Position numbers and translations under genes: made by a program | The notes under the pieces: model-generated | Databases searched by the model: none | The model's input: the letters and a program-made list of their open reading frames with translations, nothing else | What the model was told of the DNA's origin: nothing | NCBI GenBank assembly: GCA_030647575.1 | Contig: JAUSJS010000078.1 | Location: 1 to 6,257, forward strand | Direction of reading: 5' to 3' | From: Candidatus Limnocylindrales bacterium | GTDB lineage: Bacteria > Chloroflexota > Limnocylindria > Limnocylindrales > CSP1-4 | Length of the DNA stretch: 6,257 bases | Part shown: positions 1 through 5,742 of the stretch, piece after piece | Position numbering within the stretch: the first letter of the stretch is position 1 | How the letters are laid out: every line of letters starts with the position of its first letter

Positions 1-370
1 TCCCGATCGGCGTGGCGACGAACATGAGGAACGCCAGCCAAAGGATGTTGTGGGTCAGTGCCGGCCAGAAGAACGGGTAGGCGTTGAACAGGTTCTCGTA
101 GTTCTTCAGGCCGATGACGTTGTCGCCGGTGATCCCGCCGATCCCGTTCCAGTTCGTGAACGACAGCAGGACAGAGGCGATCGTCGTGCCCCAGATCAGG
201 GCCAGGTCCAGGAGCAGCGGGATCCCGATCATGAGCGCCAGGACGAGCTTGTCCCGGCGAGTGAGCAAGCTGAACCGGCGGCGCTTGCGACCGGCCCCAG
301 CGACACCCGCCCCGCTGGTCGACTGATCCAGCGGGGCGGGTGAACGGCGTTCGCGTGGGTTGTCGGCCAC
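1..370 (-). CDS. Sugar ABC transporter permease (MalF/UgpA type), N-terminal part, cut by window edge
   Basis: This is the first of the two inner-membrane permeases expected in a carbohydrate (CUT1) ABC importer, and would form the translocation channel for the sugar delivered by the binding lipoprotein encoded just upstream. Only 123 codons are present; the rest lies beyond the left edge. A basic, low-complexity cytoplasmic N-terminus (residues 1-43, with RKRRR) precedes a first membrane segment (about residues 44-70, LVLALMIGIPLLLDLALIW) that runs into SFTNWNG, the typical SFTxWNG end of TM1 in this family. The stretch GLKNYENLF is also family-typical, and a second membrane segment (FWPALTHNILWLAFLMF) starts near residue 103. 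The GTG at 370 is the only convincing in-frame start, because a stop at 413-415 closes the frame upstream. It has no clear Shine-Dalgarno sequence, and a hairpin ends six bases before it. Codons 10-23 contain a perfect inverted repeat. The family assignment is firm; the exact sugar is unknown. Confidence 0.88.
   Translation of the reverse strand, partial: MADNPRERRSPAPLDQSTSGAGVAGAGRKRRRFSLLTRRDKLVLALMIGIPLLLDLALIWGTTIASVLLSFTNWNGIGGITGDNVIGLKNYENLFNAYPFFWPALTHNILWLAFLMFVATPIG
304..342 (-). repeat. Perfect 15-bp inverted repeat inside the permease leader codons
   Basis: Arms CACCCGCCCCGCTGG (304-318) and CCAGCGGGGCGGGTG (328-342) are perfectly complementary around a 9-base loop. In the transcript this would be a very stable GC-rich stem-loop spanning codons 10-23 of the permease, in the unconserved tail before TM1. 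No T-tract follows on either strand, so it does not look like a standard intrinsic terminator. The repeat is seen directly; any role (translation control, mRNA stability, or an alternative start downstream of it) is inference. Confidence 0.85.
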
Positions 371-376
371 GGCATG

Positions 377-409
377 CAGTGTAGGCCAGCCCGGAAGCTG
401 GCCGCACTG
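377..409 (-). repeat. Intercistronic hairpin between binding-protein and permease genes
   Basis: In plus-strand reading, CAGTG (377-381) and GGCCAGC (384-390) pair with GCTGGCC (397-403) and CACTG (405-409). The loop is six bases and there is a small 2/1 internal bulge. The structure fills most of the 47-base gap between the stop of the solute-binding protein gene and the permease GTG. There is no U-run after it in the minus-strand transcript, which argues against complete termination. Such structures between malE- and malF-type genes are known to protect the upstream mRNA and lower downstream expression, and that is the likely role here. Confidence 0.7.
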
Positions 410-417
410 TGCTCAGA

Positions 418-1797
418 TCAGAGGGTGTCCCAGAAGCTCTGGATCTTGCCCAGGTAGGCGTCGAGATCCTGGTCGGGATTCTTCAGGAAGTCGAGGAGGA
501 AGGCCTGCATGCCGTTCGCCCCGGCGAAGTTCGGGTTCGTGTCCCGGTCGAGGAACTGGGTGATCCGCTGGGCACCGCCGATCAGCTCGGCCGCCTTCTT
601 CTGGAGCGGGGTGTAGCCGCTCGTGTCGGCGTCCTTCGCGGCCGCGACGTTGCCCTTGTCCTGGGAGACCCAGGTCACCTGGGTCGCCGGCTGGGCGAGG
701 TACTCCATGAACGCCTTCGCACCGTCCAGGTCCTCCTGGAGGCTGGGTGAGTTGGCGCTGATCATGAAGCCGTCGATCGGCGCGTCGAGGGCCTTCTCGG
801 CGTCGTACTGGGTGCCGAAATTCGGGTAGGGGAAGAAGTCGAGATCGTCGAGCTCGGCCTGCCCGGCCTCCTGGAACTGCTGGGACACGAACATCCCGAG
901 CAGGTACATGCCGGCCTTCTTCTGGACCAGCGCCTGGGCGGCATCCTGCCAGGTCCGTCCGGCGGCGCCGTCCTGGTAGAAGGGCAGGAGATCCTTGAAG
1001 ATTTCGAAGACGCTCTTGACCTTCGGATCGGTCCATTTCTCGCTGCCAGCCATCAGGCCGACGTGGAAGTCATACCCGTTCTGGCGCAGGTTGAGGATGT
1101 CGAAGGTGCCCATCGCCGGCCAGCCGTCCGAATCGCCGAACGCCATCGGGATGAGGCCGTCCGACTTCATCTTGGCTGCGAGCGTCTTGAACTCGTCGAG
1201 GGTGGTCGGTGGCGTGTATCCCTTGTCCGCGAAGACGCTCTTCCGGTAGAAGACGGCCCACGGGTAGTTGTAGATCGGGATGAAGTACTGCTTGCCATCG
1301 TCGCCGGTCGAGCCGACCTTGAAGGCGTCGCTGTAGTTGCCACCGACCGTCGCCCAGACGTCACTGATGTCGGTGGCGAGGCCCTGGGCCGCGAAGAACC
1401 GCATTCGGAAGCCCGAGAACCAGGTGAACACGTCGTCCGGCGTGGCCTGGAGATACGAGCTGATCTGGTCCTGGAAGGTACCGTGATCGACCGTATTGAC
1501 CTTGACCGTGATGCCGGTCTGCTGGGTGAACGTGTCGACGATGCCGGCGAGGACGCCCTTCGGTACCGCGTCCGAATAGTTCGATCCGAGCGTCAGGGAC
1601 CCGGGCGCCACGCTCTCGGCTACCGACGGGGCGGCGCTCGCCGCTTCGCTGGGGGCCGCGGCGCTCGGGGCGGTCGTGGCCGCGGGCGAGCTGCACGCGG
1701 CGATGATCGCCGGGACGGACACAAGGCCGGCGGTGCCGGCGATGCCCTTGAGAACGGTCCGCCGCGAGACGGACTTCACCGGGGTGGGTTCTGCCAT
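418..1797 (-). CDS. Carbohydrate ABC transporter solute-binding lipoprotein (Tat-exported, family 1)
   Basis: This is the extracytoplasmic receptor of a sugar ABC importer, anchored to the membrane by a lipid and passing its ligand to the permease encoded downstream. From the ATG at 1797 it is 459 residues, the usual length for family 1 binding proteins (SBP_bac_1/SBP_bac_8). The N-terminus has a twin-arginine motif (SRRTVLK, residues 11-17), a hydrophobic stretch (18-33) and a lipobox ending in Cys35 (IIAAC). A Ser/Ala/Pro linker (about 36-66) leads to the binding lobes, with typical stretches such as GITVKVNTVDHGTFQDQ, YLQATPDDVFTWF and, later, GMYLLGMFV. A longer reading from 1830 adds 11 residues, but the strong ribosome site lies between the two ATGs and supports 1797. 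It is first in the minus-strand operon, divergent from a DeoR regulator and galT, so galactose or a galactoside is a reasonable but unproven ligand. Confidence 0.93.
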   Translation of the reverse strand: MAEPTPVKSVSRRTVLKGIAGTAGLVSVPAIIAACSSPAATTAPSAAAPSEAASAAPSVAESVAPGSLTLGSNYSDAVPKGVLAGIVDTFTQQTGITVKVNTVDHGTFQDQISSYLQATPDDVFTWFSGFRMRFFAAQGLATDISDVWATVGGNYSDAFKVGSTGDDGKQYFIPIYNYPWAVFYRKSVFADKGYTPPTTLDEFKTLAAKMKSDGLIPMAFGDSDGWPAMGTFDILNLRQNGYDFHVGLMAGSEKWTDPKVKSVFEIFKDLLPFYQDGAAGRTWQDAAQALVQKKAGMYLLGMFVSQQFQEAGQAELDDLDFFPYPNFGTQYDAEKALDAPIDGFMISANSPSLQEDLDGAKAFMEYLAQPATQVTWVSQDKGNVAAAKDADTSGYTPLQKKAAELIGGAQRITQFLDRDTNPNFAGANGMQAFLLDFLKNPDQDLDAYLGKIQSFWDTL

Positions 1798-1804
1798 CGC
1801 GTTG

Positions 1805-1814
1805 CTCCTCCTCC
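1805..1814 (-). promoter_or_regulatory. Ribosome binding site that fixes the binding-protein start
   Basis: The minus strand reads GGAGGAGGAG here, seven bases before the ATG at 1797. It lies inside the longer reading that begins at 1830 and therefore favours the shorter protein. Confidence 0.85.
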
Positions 1815-1823
1815 AGAAACTGC

Positions 1824-1858
1824 CCGACAAAATCCGACAGGTTCGCCCAGATTGTCGG
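1824..1858. promoter_or_regulatory. Three CCGACA motifs, candidate operator in the transporter leader
   Basis: CCGACA occurs at 1824-1829 and again at 1834-1839, exactly 10 bp (one helical turn) apart. It occurs in inverted form as TGTCGG at 1853-1858. The outer pair extends to CCGACAA/TTGTCGG with a 21-base spacer. DeoR-family repressors often bind repeated sites near divergent promoters, and a DeoR gene is adjacent, so this may be part of its operator. The repeats are visible; the function is inference. Confidence 0.35.
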
Positions 1859-1894
1859 CACCGGATCCCCCGATGTCAAGGTCCAGGGCGCCTC

Positions 1895-1900
1895 ATTATC
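1895..1900 (-). promoter_or_regulatory. Possible -10 box for the sugar transporter operon
   Basis: The minus strand reads GATAAT, five of six bases of the TATAAT consensus, in an A/T-rich island (about 1895-1928) within otherwise GC-rich DNA. It would give a leader of about 90 bases before the ATG at 1797. No good -35 box is found at 17-18 bases, so the call is tentative. Confidence 0.35.
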
Positions 1901-1904
1901 GGTA

Positions 1905-1924
1905 AATGTTCGAATGCGTTGACT
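1905..1924. promoter_or_regulatory. GlpR-like half-site, candidate DeoR-family operator
   Basis: AATGTTCGA (1905-1913) agrees with the left half of the E. coli GlpR operator consensus as I remember it (WATGTTCGW). The right half is much poorer. The site sits between the divergent transporter and DeoR genes, next to the GATAAT box and a TTGACT hexamer (1919-1924) on the plus strand. TGCGTTG is also repeated directly at 1915-1921 and 1930-1936. Binding by the neighbouring DeoR protein is inference. Confidence 0.3.
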
Positions 1925-2016
1925 TTCTGTGCGTTGCGCGGCAAGCTTTCACTGACGAACCACGGGAGGGCGGTGTCCATCGTGAGCCGACGAGACGACC
2001 TGGGGACCGTGCGCTG

Positions 2017-2829
2017 ATGCTTGCGCGACAGCGCCAGGCGTTCATTCTGGATCGCGTCCGGGAGGACGGAGCGGTCCGCGTCGCGGACCTCGTCCGTGAG
2101 CTCGGCGTGTCCGACATGACCGTGCGCCGGGACCTCGAAGTTCTCGACGAGCGCGGTCTCCTGGAGAAGGTCCACGGCGGGGCGACGTCGCTCGTGGGCA
2201 GTGCGCTGTTCGAGCCAGGTTTCGCCGCGAAGTCCGCGCTCCAGCAACGCGAGAAGGACGCCATCGCCGATGCCGCGGTGGCGCTCGTCGAGCCGGGCAT
2301 GGCGATCGCCGTGTCGGCGGGGACCACGACGTACGCCCTCGCCCAGCGCCTGGCCTATGTCCCCGGGCTGACCGTTGTGACCAACTCGATCAGGGTCGCC
2401 GATGTGCTCTATCAGGTCGGTCGGGCCGATCAGACGATCATCCTGACCGGGGGCGTGCGCACGCCATCGGACGCCCTGGCGGGGCCGTTCGCCGTGGCGG
2501 CCCTGCGCACGGTCCATGTCGACCTCGTCTTCATGGGCGTCCACGGGATGGATCCACGCTCGGGCTTCACCTGCCCGAATCTGTTGGAGGCGGACACGGA
2601 CCGGGCCCTGATCGAGGCCGGTCGCCGGCTGGTCGTCGTGGCCGACCACTCGAAATGGGGAGTCATCGGCATCAGTTCGATCGCGCGACTTGATCAGGCC
2701 GATGTGCTGATCACGGACTCGGGCCTCGAGCCAGAGGCGCGGGCGACACTGGCCGACGCCGTACGGGACCTGATCGTCGTCGAGTCCGGACAGCAGGCGC
2801 CGGTGCTCGAGGTCGCTCGTGCCCAGTGA
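2017..2829 (+). CDS. DeoR-family transcriptional regulator of sugar metabolism
   Basis: This is a cytoplasmic DNA-binding repressor of the DeoR/GlpR family, 270 residues long, a standard length for the family. The N-terminal winged helix-turn-helix (about residues 5-60) has the family signature: GAVRVADLVRELGVSDMTVRRDL with VHGGA after it. The C-terminal DeoR effector domain, which in this family senses a phosphorylated sugar, is marked by the SAGTTTYALAQRL and VVTNS stretches, GVHGMDPRSGFTC and VVVADHSKWG. The frame is open from 1906, but family alignment and a GGGGA ribosome site (2002-2006) favour the ATG at 2017. It is divergent from the sugar ABC operon and its end overlaps galT by 11 bases, so it most likely controls both units, perhaps in response to galactose-1-phosphate or a related sugar phosphate. 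Family assignment is firm; ligand and targets are inferred from position. Confidence 0.93.
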   Translation: MLARQRQAFILDRVREDGAVRVADLVRELGVSDMTVRRDLEVLDERGLLEKVHGGATSLVGSALFEPGFAAKSALQQREKDAIADAAVALVEPGMAIAVSAGTTTYALAQRLAYVPGLTVVTNSIRVADVLYQVGRADQTIILTGGVRTPSDALAGPFAVAALRTVHVDLVFMGVHGMDPRSGFTCPNLLEADTDRALIEAGRRLVVVADHSKWGVIGISSIARLDQADVLITDSGLEPEARATLADAVRDLIVVESGQQAPVLEVARAQ

Positions 2830-3898
2830 GCCGACGGCAGGCGGCGCCTCCCTCGAGCGCCTCGCGGGTGAGCCTCATCGGCGCTACAACCCGTTGATCG
2901 ACGAGTGGGTGCTGGTGTCTGCCGGTCGTGGCCGGCGGCCGTGGTTGGGCGCCGAAGAACCGGAACCGGACGGCGCCGGCCTCGCGTTCGATCCCGACTG
3001 CTACTTGTGCCCCGGCAATGTGCGCGCCAACGGAAACGTCAATCCGGACTACGCCGAAACCTTCGTGTTCACCAACGACTTCGCGGCCCTCCGGCCGGAT
3101 ACCTCCATCGCCGAGTTCGACGACGGCCTGTTGCGGGCACAGGGCGAGCAGGGACTGTGTCGGGTCGTGTGCTTCTCACCCCGTCACGATCTGACCCTCG
3201 GGCGGATGCCCGCCGAAGCCGTGCGCCGCGTGGTCGACCTGTGGGCCGAACAGACCGACGAGCTCGGTGCGGGCCATCGCTGGGTCCAGGTCTTCGAGAA
3301 CCGTGGCGAGGCGATGGGCGCCTCCAATCCTCATCCCCACGGACAGATCTGGGCGGGCACGGCACTCCCGGGCGAGGGTGCCAGGGAGGATGCGTCGCAG
3401 CGGGCCCACCTCGCCGCGACGGGTGATCGCCTCCTGCTCGACTACGTCGATCACGAGTCGGCTGGCCCGCGTGTCGTCGCGGAAACCGATGACTGGCTGG
3501 CGGTGGTTCCGTTCTGGGCGGCCTGGCCGTTCGAGACCCTGTTGATCCCGAAGCGTCCGGCGGCCCGCCTGTCTGAGCTGGACGAACGAGCCCGCGACGA
3601 CCTCGCCGGCGTCCTGCACGACCTCCTCGGGCGGTACGACGGGCTGTTCAAGCGGCCGTTTCCGTACTCGATGGGTTGGCACCAGGCGCCATTCGGCGAC
3701 GGCGCGACCGACGCCTGGCAGGTTCACGCCCATTTCTACCCGCCCCTGCTCTTCGCCAAGGTTCGCAAGTTCATGGTGGGCTACGAATTGCTCGCCGAGA
3801 CACAACGCGACCTGACCGCGGAGGACGCTGCCGCGCGGCTTCGGGCCGTTTCGGTGGCGGCGTCGCCGGCGCCGGCGCAGCAGCCCGACCCGGTCTGA
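2819..3898 (+). CDS. galT: Galactose-1-phosphate uridylyltransferase
   Basis: This Leloir-pathway enzyme of the cytoplasm exchanges UMP between UDP-glucose and galactose-1-phosphate, giving UDP-galactose and glucose-1-phosphate. The 359 residues match the family length, and the hallmarks are in place. They are RRYNPLIDEWVLVS (21-34), the zinc-type CYLC pair (Cys61, Cys64) in PDCYLCPGN, NPDYAETFVFTNDF, and His123 (SPRHDLTLG). The active-site segment SNPHPHGQIWA follows, with His172 as the expected zinc ligand and His174 as the expected uridylylated nucleophile. The C-terminal HAHFYPPLL and VRKFMVGYELLAE are also typical. The GTG at 2819 lies inside the end of the DeoR gene, has a GAGG ribosome site (2809-2812) and is the only sensible start, which indicates translational coupling. 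The usual partner galK does not follow; a gene-free stretch and argH do. Identity is very secure by motif. Confidence 0.96.
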   Translation: MPSEPTAGGASLERLAGEPHRRYNPLIDEWVLVSAGRGRRPWLGAEEPEPDGAGLAFDPDCYLCPGNVRANGNVNPDYAETFVFTNDFAALRPDTSIAEFDDGLLRAQGEQGLCRVVCFSPRHDLTLGRMPAEAVRRVVDLWAEQTDELGAGHRWVQVFENRGEAMGASNPHPHGQIWAGTALPGEGAREDASQRAHLAATGDRLLLDYVDHESAGPRVVAETDDWLAVVPFWAAWPFETLLIPKRPAARLSELDERARDDLAGVLHDLLGRYDGLFKRPFPYSMGWHQAPFGDGATDAWQVHAHFYPPLLFAKVRKFMVGYELLAETQRDLTAEDAAARLRAVSVAASPAPAQQPDPV

Positions 3899-3914
3899 TC
3901 CAAGCGGATCTGGA

Positions 3915-3931
3915 CCGGCCCAGGCGGCCGG
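3915..3931 (+). terminator. Possible weak terminator after galT
   Basis: CCGGCC (3915-3920) and GGCCGG (3926-3931) form a 6-bp GC stem with a 5-base loop, starting 16 bases after the galT stop. There is no T-run after it, so it is at best a U-less, GC-type terminator or an mRNA end-stabilising structure. Confidence 0.3.
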
Positions 3932-3956
3932 GCAGCGTTGCTGGCCACGGACGCTT

Positions 3957-4022
3957 ACCAGGTTCCAGCCACCCTGGTCTACGCAACAGAGTTATGGCGA
4001 GGATTCCAGTATCCCTGGAATC
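3957..4022. repeat. Two related short palindromes 41 bp apart upstream of argH
   Basis: The pattern TTCCAG-NNN-CCCTGG occurs at 3963-3977 and 4004-4018, 41 bp apart (about four helical turns), with 12 of 15 bases shared. The second copy is the centre of a perfect 8-bp hairpin, GATTCCAG (4002-4009) and CTGGAATC (4015-4022). The first overlaps ACCAGG/CCTGGT (3957-3962, 3973-3978). They could be regulator sites or transcript hairpins; neither use is proven. Confidence 0.55.
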
Positions 4023-4162
4023 GTCCGCTGATTCGGGGAAGATTCGTCGGAACCGCCATGCTGGGTGGAATTCCGGACTCGGTCAGAGGAGGTCAAGTCG
4101 CTTGCACCAGCCTGGCGGGAATAGGCGCGTGGGCGGCGGGGCGAGTGTGGGCTGCGGCCGGG

Positions 4163-4168
4163 TAGCAT
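4163..4168 (+). promoter_or_regulatory. Possible -10 box for argH
   Basis: TAGCAT fits the TANNNT pattern common in high-GC bacteria and would start transcription roughly 15-20 bases before the argH ATG. No convincing -35 box is visible at the usual distance; the upstream DNA is a G-rich tract. Confidence 0.35.
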
Positions 4169-4190
4169 ACGCACCTCACACGGAGGGGCG

Positions 4191-5603
4191 ATGCGGACCT
4201 GGGGCGGGCGATTCACGGGCGAGACCGACGCGCGCGTCGTCGAGTTCACGCGCTCGATCGAGATCGACGCCGCCCTGGCAGCCGACGACATCGCAGGCTC
4301 GATCGCCCACGTGCGCGGCCTGGGGCGAGCCGGCATCCTGACGGAGGTGGAGGTCGACGCCCTGGTCGGCGGCCTGACCGGCCTGGCCAAGGACGTGGCC
4401 GTGGGCCGGATGGTCTGGGACCCGACCCTCGAGGATGTCCACATGAACCTCGAGGCGGCCCTCGCCGAGAGGGTCGGGCCGGTCGCCGGCAAGCTCCACA
4501 CGGGCCGGTCACGGAACGACCAGGTCGTGACCGACCTGCGGCTCTGGACCCGCCGCGCGATCGACGACCTCGACGCCGCAGTGGTCGCGTTCGAGCGGTC
4601 GCTCATCGGTCTCGCCGAGCGCGAGGGCACGGCCGTCCTCCCCGGCACCACCCACATCCAGCCGGCGCAACCGGTGCTGTTCGCGCATCACCTGCTGGCC
4701 TACGTCGAGATGGCCGAGCGCGATCGAGGCCGGCTCGCCGACGCCCGCCGCCGGGCCAACGTCTCGCCGCTGGGGGCTGGGGCACTCGCCGGCGCCGGCT
4801 ACCCGCTCGATCGCGAGGCGATGGCCGCCGAGCTCGACTTCGATGGGGTGACCGCCAATTCGATGGACGCCGTCTCGGACCGGGACTTCGTGGTCGAGAC
4901 GCTCTCGGCGATCGCGCTCGGGATGGTCCACCTCAGCCGGCTTGCCGAGGAGCTGACCTGGTGGTCGAACCCGCGCTTCGGCTTCGTGCAAGTCTCCGAT
5001 GCGTTCTCGACGGGCAGTTCGATCATGCCCAACAAGAAGAACCCCGACCCGGCCGAGCTCGTTCGCGGCCGCGCTGCCCGCGTCATCGGGACGCTGACCG
5101 GCTCGCTTGCGCTCCTCAAGGGCCTGCCGCTGGCCTACCAGCGTGACCTCCAGGAGGGGGTGGCGCCGCTGTTCGACGCGGTGGCCGTCCTCGGAGCGTC
5201 GCTGGGTGTGCTGAGCGGGCTCCTGGACACCCTCTCCGTCGACGCGGAACGGATGCGCGAGGCGGCCGCCGAGGGCTATACGACCGCCACGGCCGTCGCC
5301 GACGCGCTCGTCCGGCGCGGCGTCCCGTTCCGCGCCGCCCACCACATCGTCGGGTCGCTCGTCGCGCAAGCCGAGGAGGCGGGACTCGGGCTCGACGAGA
5401 CTCCCGACGCGATGCTGGGCCTTGCCCTGGGCGCCGCCGGCGACGAGACGGCGCGGCAGCTCGCACAGGAGCCGGGGATCGGCGACGCGCTTCGGATCGC
5501 GGCCGGGCTAGATGGCGCGCTCGCCAGCTGCGATGTGATCGGCGGAACCGCCCCCGCCCGCGTGGCGGAAGCGCTGGCCAGGGCTCGGGAGCGTCTGGGC
5601 TAG
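4191..5603 (+). CDS. argH: Argininosuccinate lyase
   Basis: This enzyme catalyses the last step of arginine synthesis, splitting argininosuccinate into arginine and fumarate in the cytoplasm as a homotetramer. It is 470 residues, near the usual 455-470. It starts with the family N-terminus (MRTWGGRF) and has the VHMNLEAAL and KLHTGRSRNDQ substrate-binding segments (83-111). Next come GTTHIQPAQP (152-161, expected catalytic His155) and the fumarase/aspartase superfamily signature GSSIMPNKKNP (275-285), with the serine base at 276-277 and Lys282/Lys283. YQRDLQE follows at 316-322. All key residues are intact, so it should be active. The ATG at 4191 has a strong GGAGGGG site four or fewer bases upstream. 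No argG or other arginine gene is in the window, and galT upstream is unrelated, so it is probably transcribed on its own from the preceding gap. Identity is very secure. Confidence 0.97.
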   Translation: MRTWGGRFTGETDARVVEFTRSIEIDAALAADDIAGSIAHVRGLGRAGILTEVEVDALVGGLTGLAKDVAVGRMVWDPTLEDVHMNLEAALAERVGPVAGKLHTGRSRNDQVVTDLRLWTRRAIDDLDAAVVAFERSLIGLAEREGTAVLPGTTHIQPAQPVLFAHHLLAYVEMAERDRGRLADARRRANVSPLGAGALAGAGYPLDREAMAAELDFDGVTANSMDAVSDRDFVVETLSAIALGMVHLSRLAEELTWWSNPRFGFVQVSDAFSTGSSIMPNKKNPDPAELVRGRAARVIGTLTGSLALLKGLPLAYQRDLQEGVAPLFDAVAVLGASLGVLSGLLDTLSVDAERMREAAAEGYTTATAVADALVRRGVPFRAAHHIVGSLVAQAEEAGLGLDETPDAMLGLALGAAGDETARQLAQEPGIGDALRIAAGLDGALASCDVIGGTAPARVAEALARARERLG

Positions 5604-5614
5604 GTCGCCAGGCC

Positions 5615-5727
5615 ACCGATATCGGTCGCCGCCGATCGCGCCCATCGGTCGGCTGACCGATGACGCGGCTGCCTGGCTCCGCCAATGTCCCCTGCGTCGG
5701 TGGCCGAGCCGCGGGCCCGGACCGACG
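5615..5727. repeat. Cluster of RTCGGT inverted repeats between argH and the DUF4242 gene
   Basis: Three inverted repeats built on the same half-site occupy this short spacer. They are the 12-base perfect palindrome ACCGATATCGGT (5615-5626); CATCGGTC (5643-5650) with GACCGATG (5655-5662) around a GGCT loop; and CGTCGGT (5695-5701) with ACCGACG (5721-5727), 19 bases apart. The middle one could also act as a hairpin ending the argH transcript, although no T-run follows. Either a regulator array or a folded leader of the next gene is possible. Confidence 0.6.
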
Positions 5728-5742
5728 GTTGGAGGATCCCGG

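Larger units (their letters stand above)
3899..4190. other. Gene-free region between galT and argH with small inverted repeats
   Basis: I see no convincing gene in this stretch of about 290 bases; the short open frames across it have no recognisable protein character and no start site of note. Local composition is less GC-rich than in the genes around it, especially 3950-4090. It holds a hairpin just after galT, two CCAG/CTGG palindromes, a GGAATTCC palindrome (4067-4074) and GGTCA repeated 10 bp apart (4081-4085, 4091-4095). ATTCG is repeated 11 bp apart (4031-4035, 4042-4046), and a G-rich tract lies at 4117-4151. It presumably carries the end of the galT transcript and the argH promoter. 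Confidence 0.7.

Noticed and set aside
1798..1830. Longer N-terminus for the solute-binding protein, starting at the ATG at 1830
   Set aside because: The GGAGGAGGAG ribosome site falls inside this extension and is well placed for the ATG at 1797; the extra residues also put needless sequence ahead of a normal Tat signal.
1063..1905. Long open frame on the plus strand opposite the solute-binding protein gene
   Set aside because: Arg/Gly/Val-rich translation without domain features, antisense to a clearly real gene; typical of GC-rich DNA.
1903..1920. tRNA-like TTCGAAT stretch before the DeoR gene
   Set aside because: No acceptor, D-arm or anticodon arm can be built around it; it is a promoter-region sequence.
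1906..2016. Longer N-terminus for the DeoR protein from the ATG at 1906
   Set aside because: The 37 extra residues have no counterpart in DeoR proteins, which begin just before the helix-turn-helix, and they would cover the promoter-like A/T-rich island.
4063..4076. T-box-like core (GGGTGGAATTCCGG) upstream of argH
   Set aside because: Only the GGGTGGAA part fits the T-box antiterminator core; the following bases form a GGAATTCC palindrome and I see no Stem I landmarks or terminator.
3938..4165. 75-codon open frame in the galT-argH gap
   Set aside because: No ribosome site, no recognisable domain, and it runs through the inverted repeats and the G-rich tract; most likely non-coding.
4509..5369. 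Long open frame on the minus strand opposite argH
   Set aside because: Low-complexity Arg/Gly/Asp-rich translation antisense to a full argH with all motifs; a frame shadow.
5643..5662. Standard intrinsic terminator for argH
   Set aside because: The 8-bp stem is good but no T-run follows on the plus strand, and the same half-site recurs in nearby repeats, so I list it as part of a repeat cluster.
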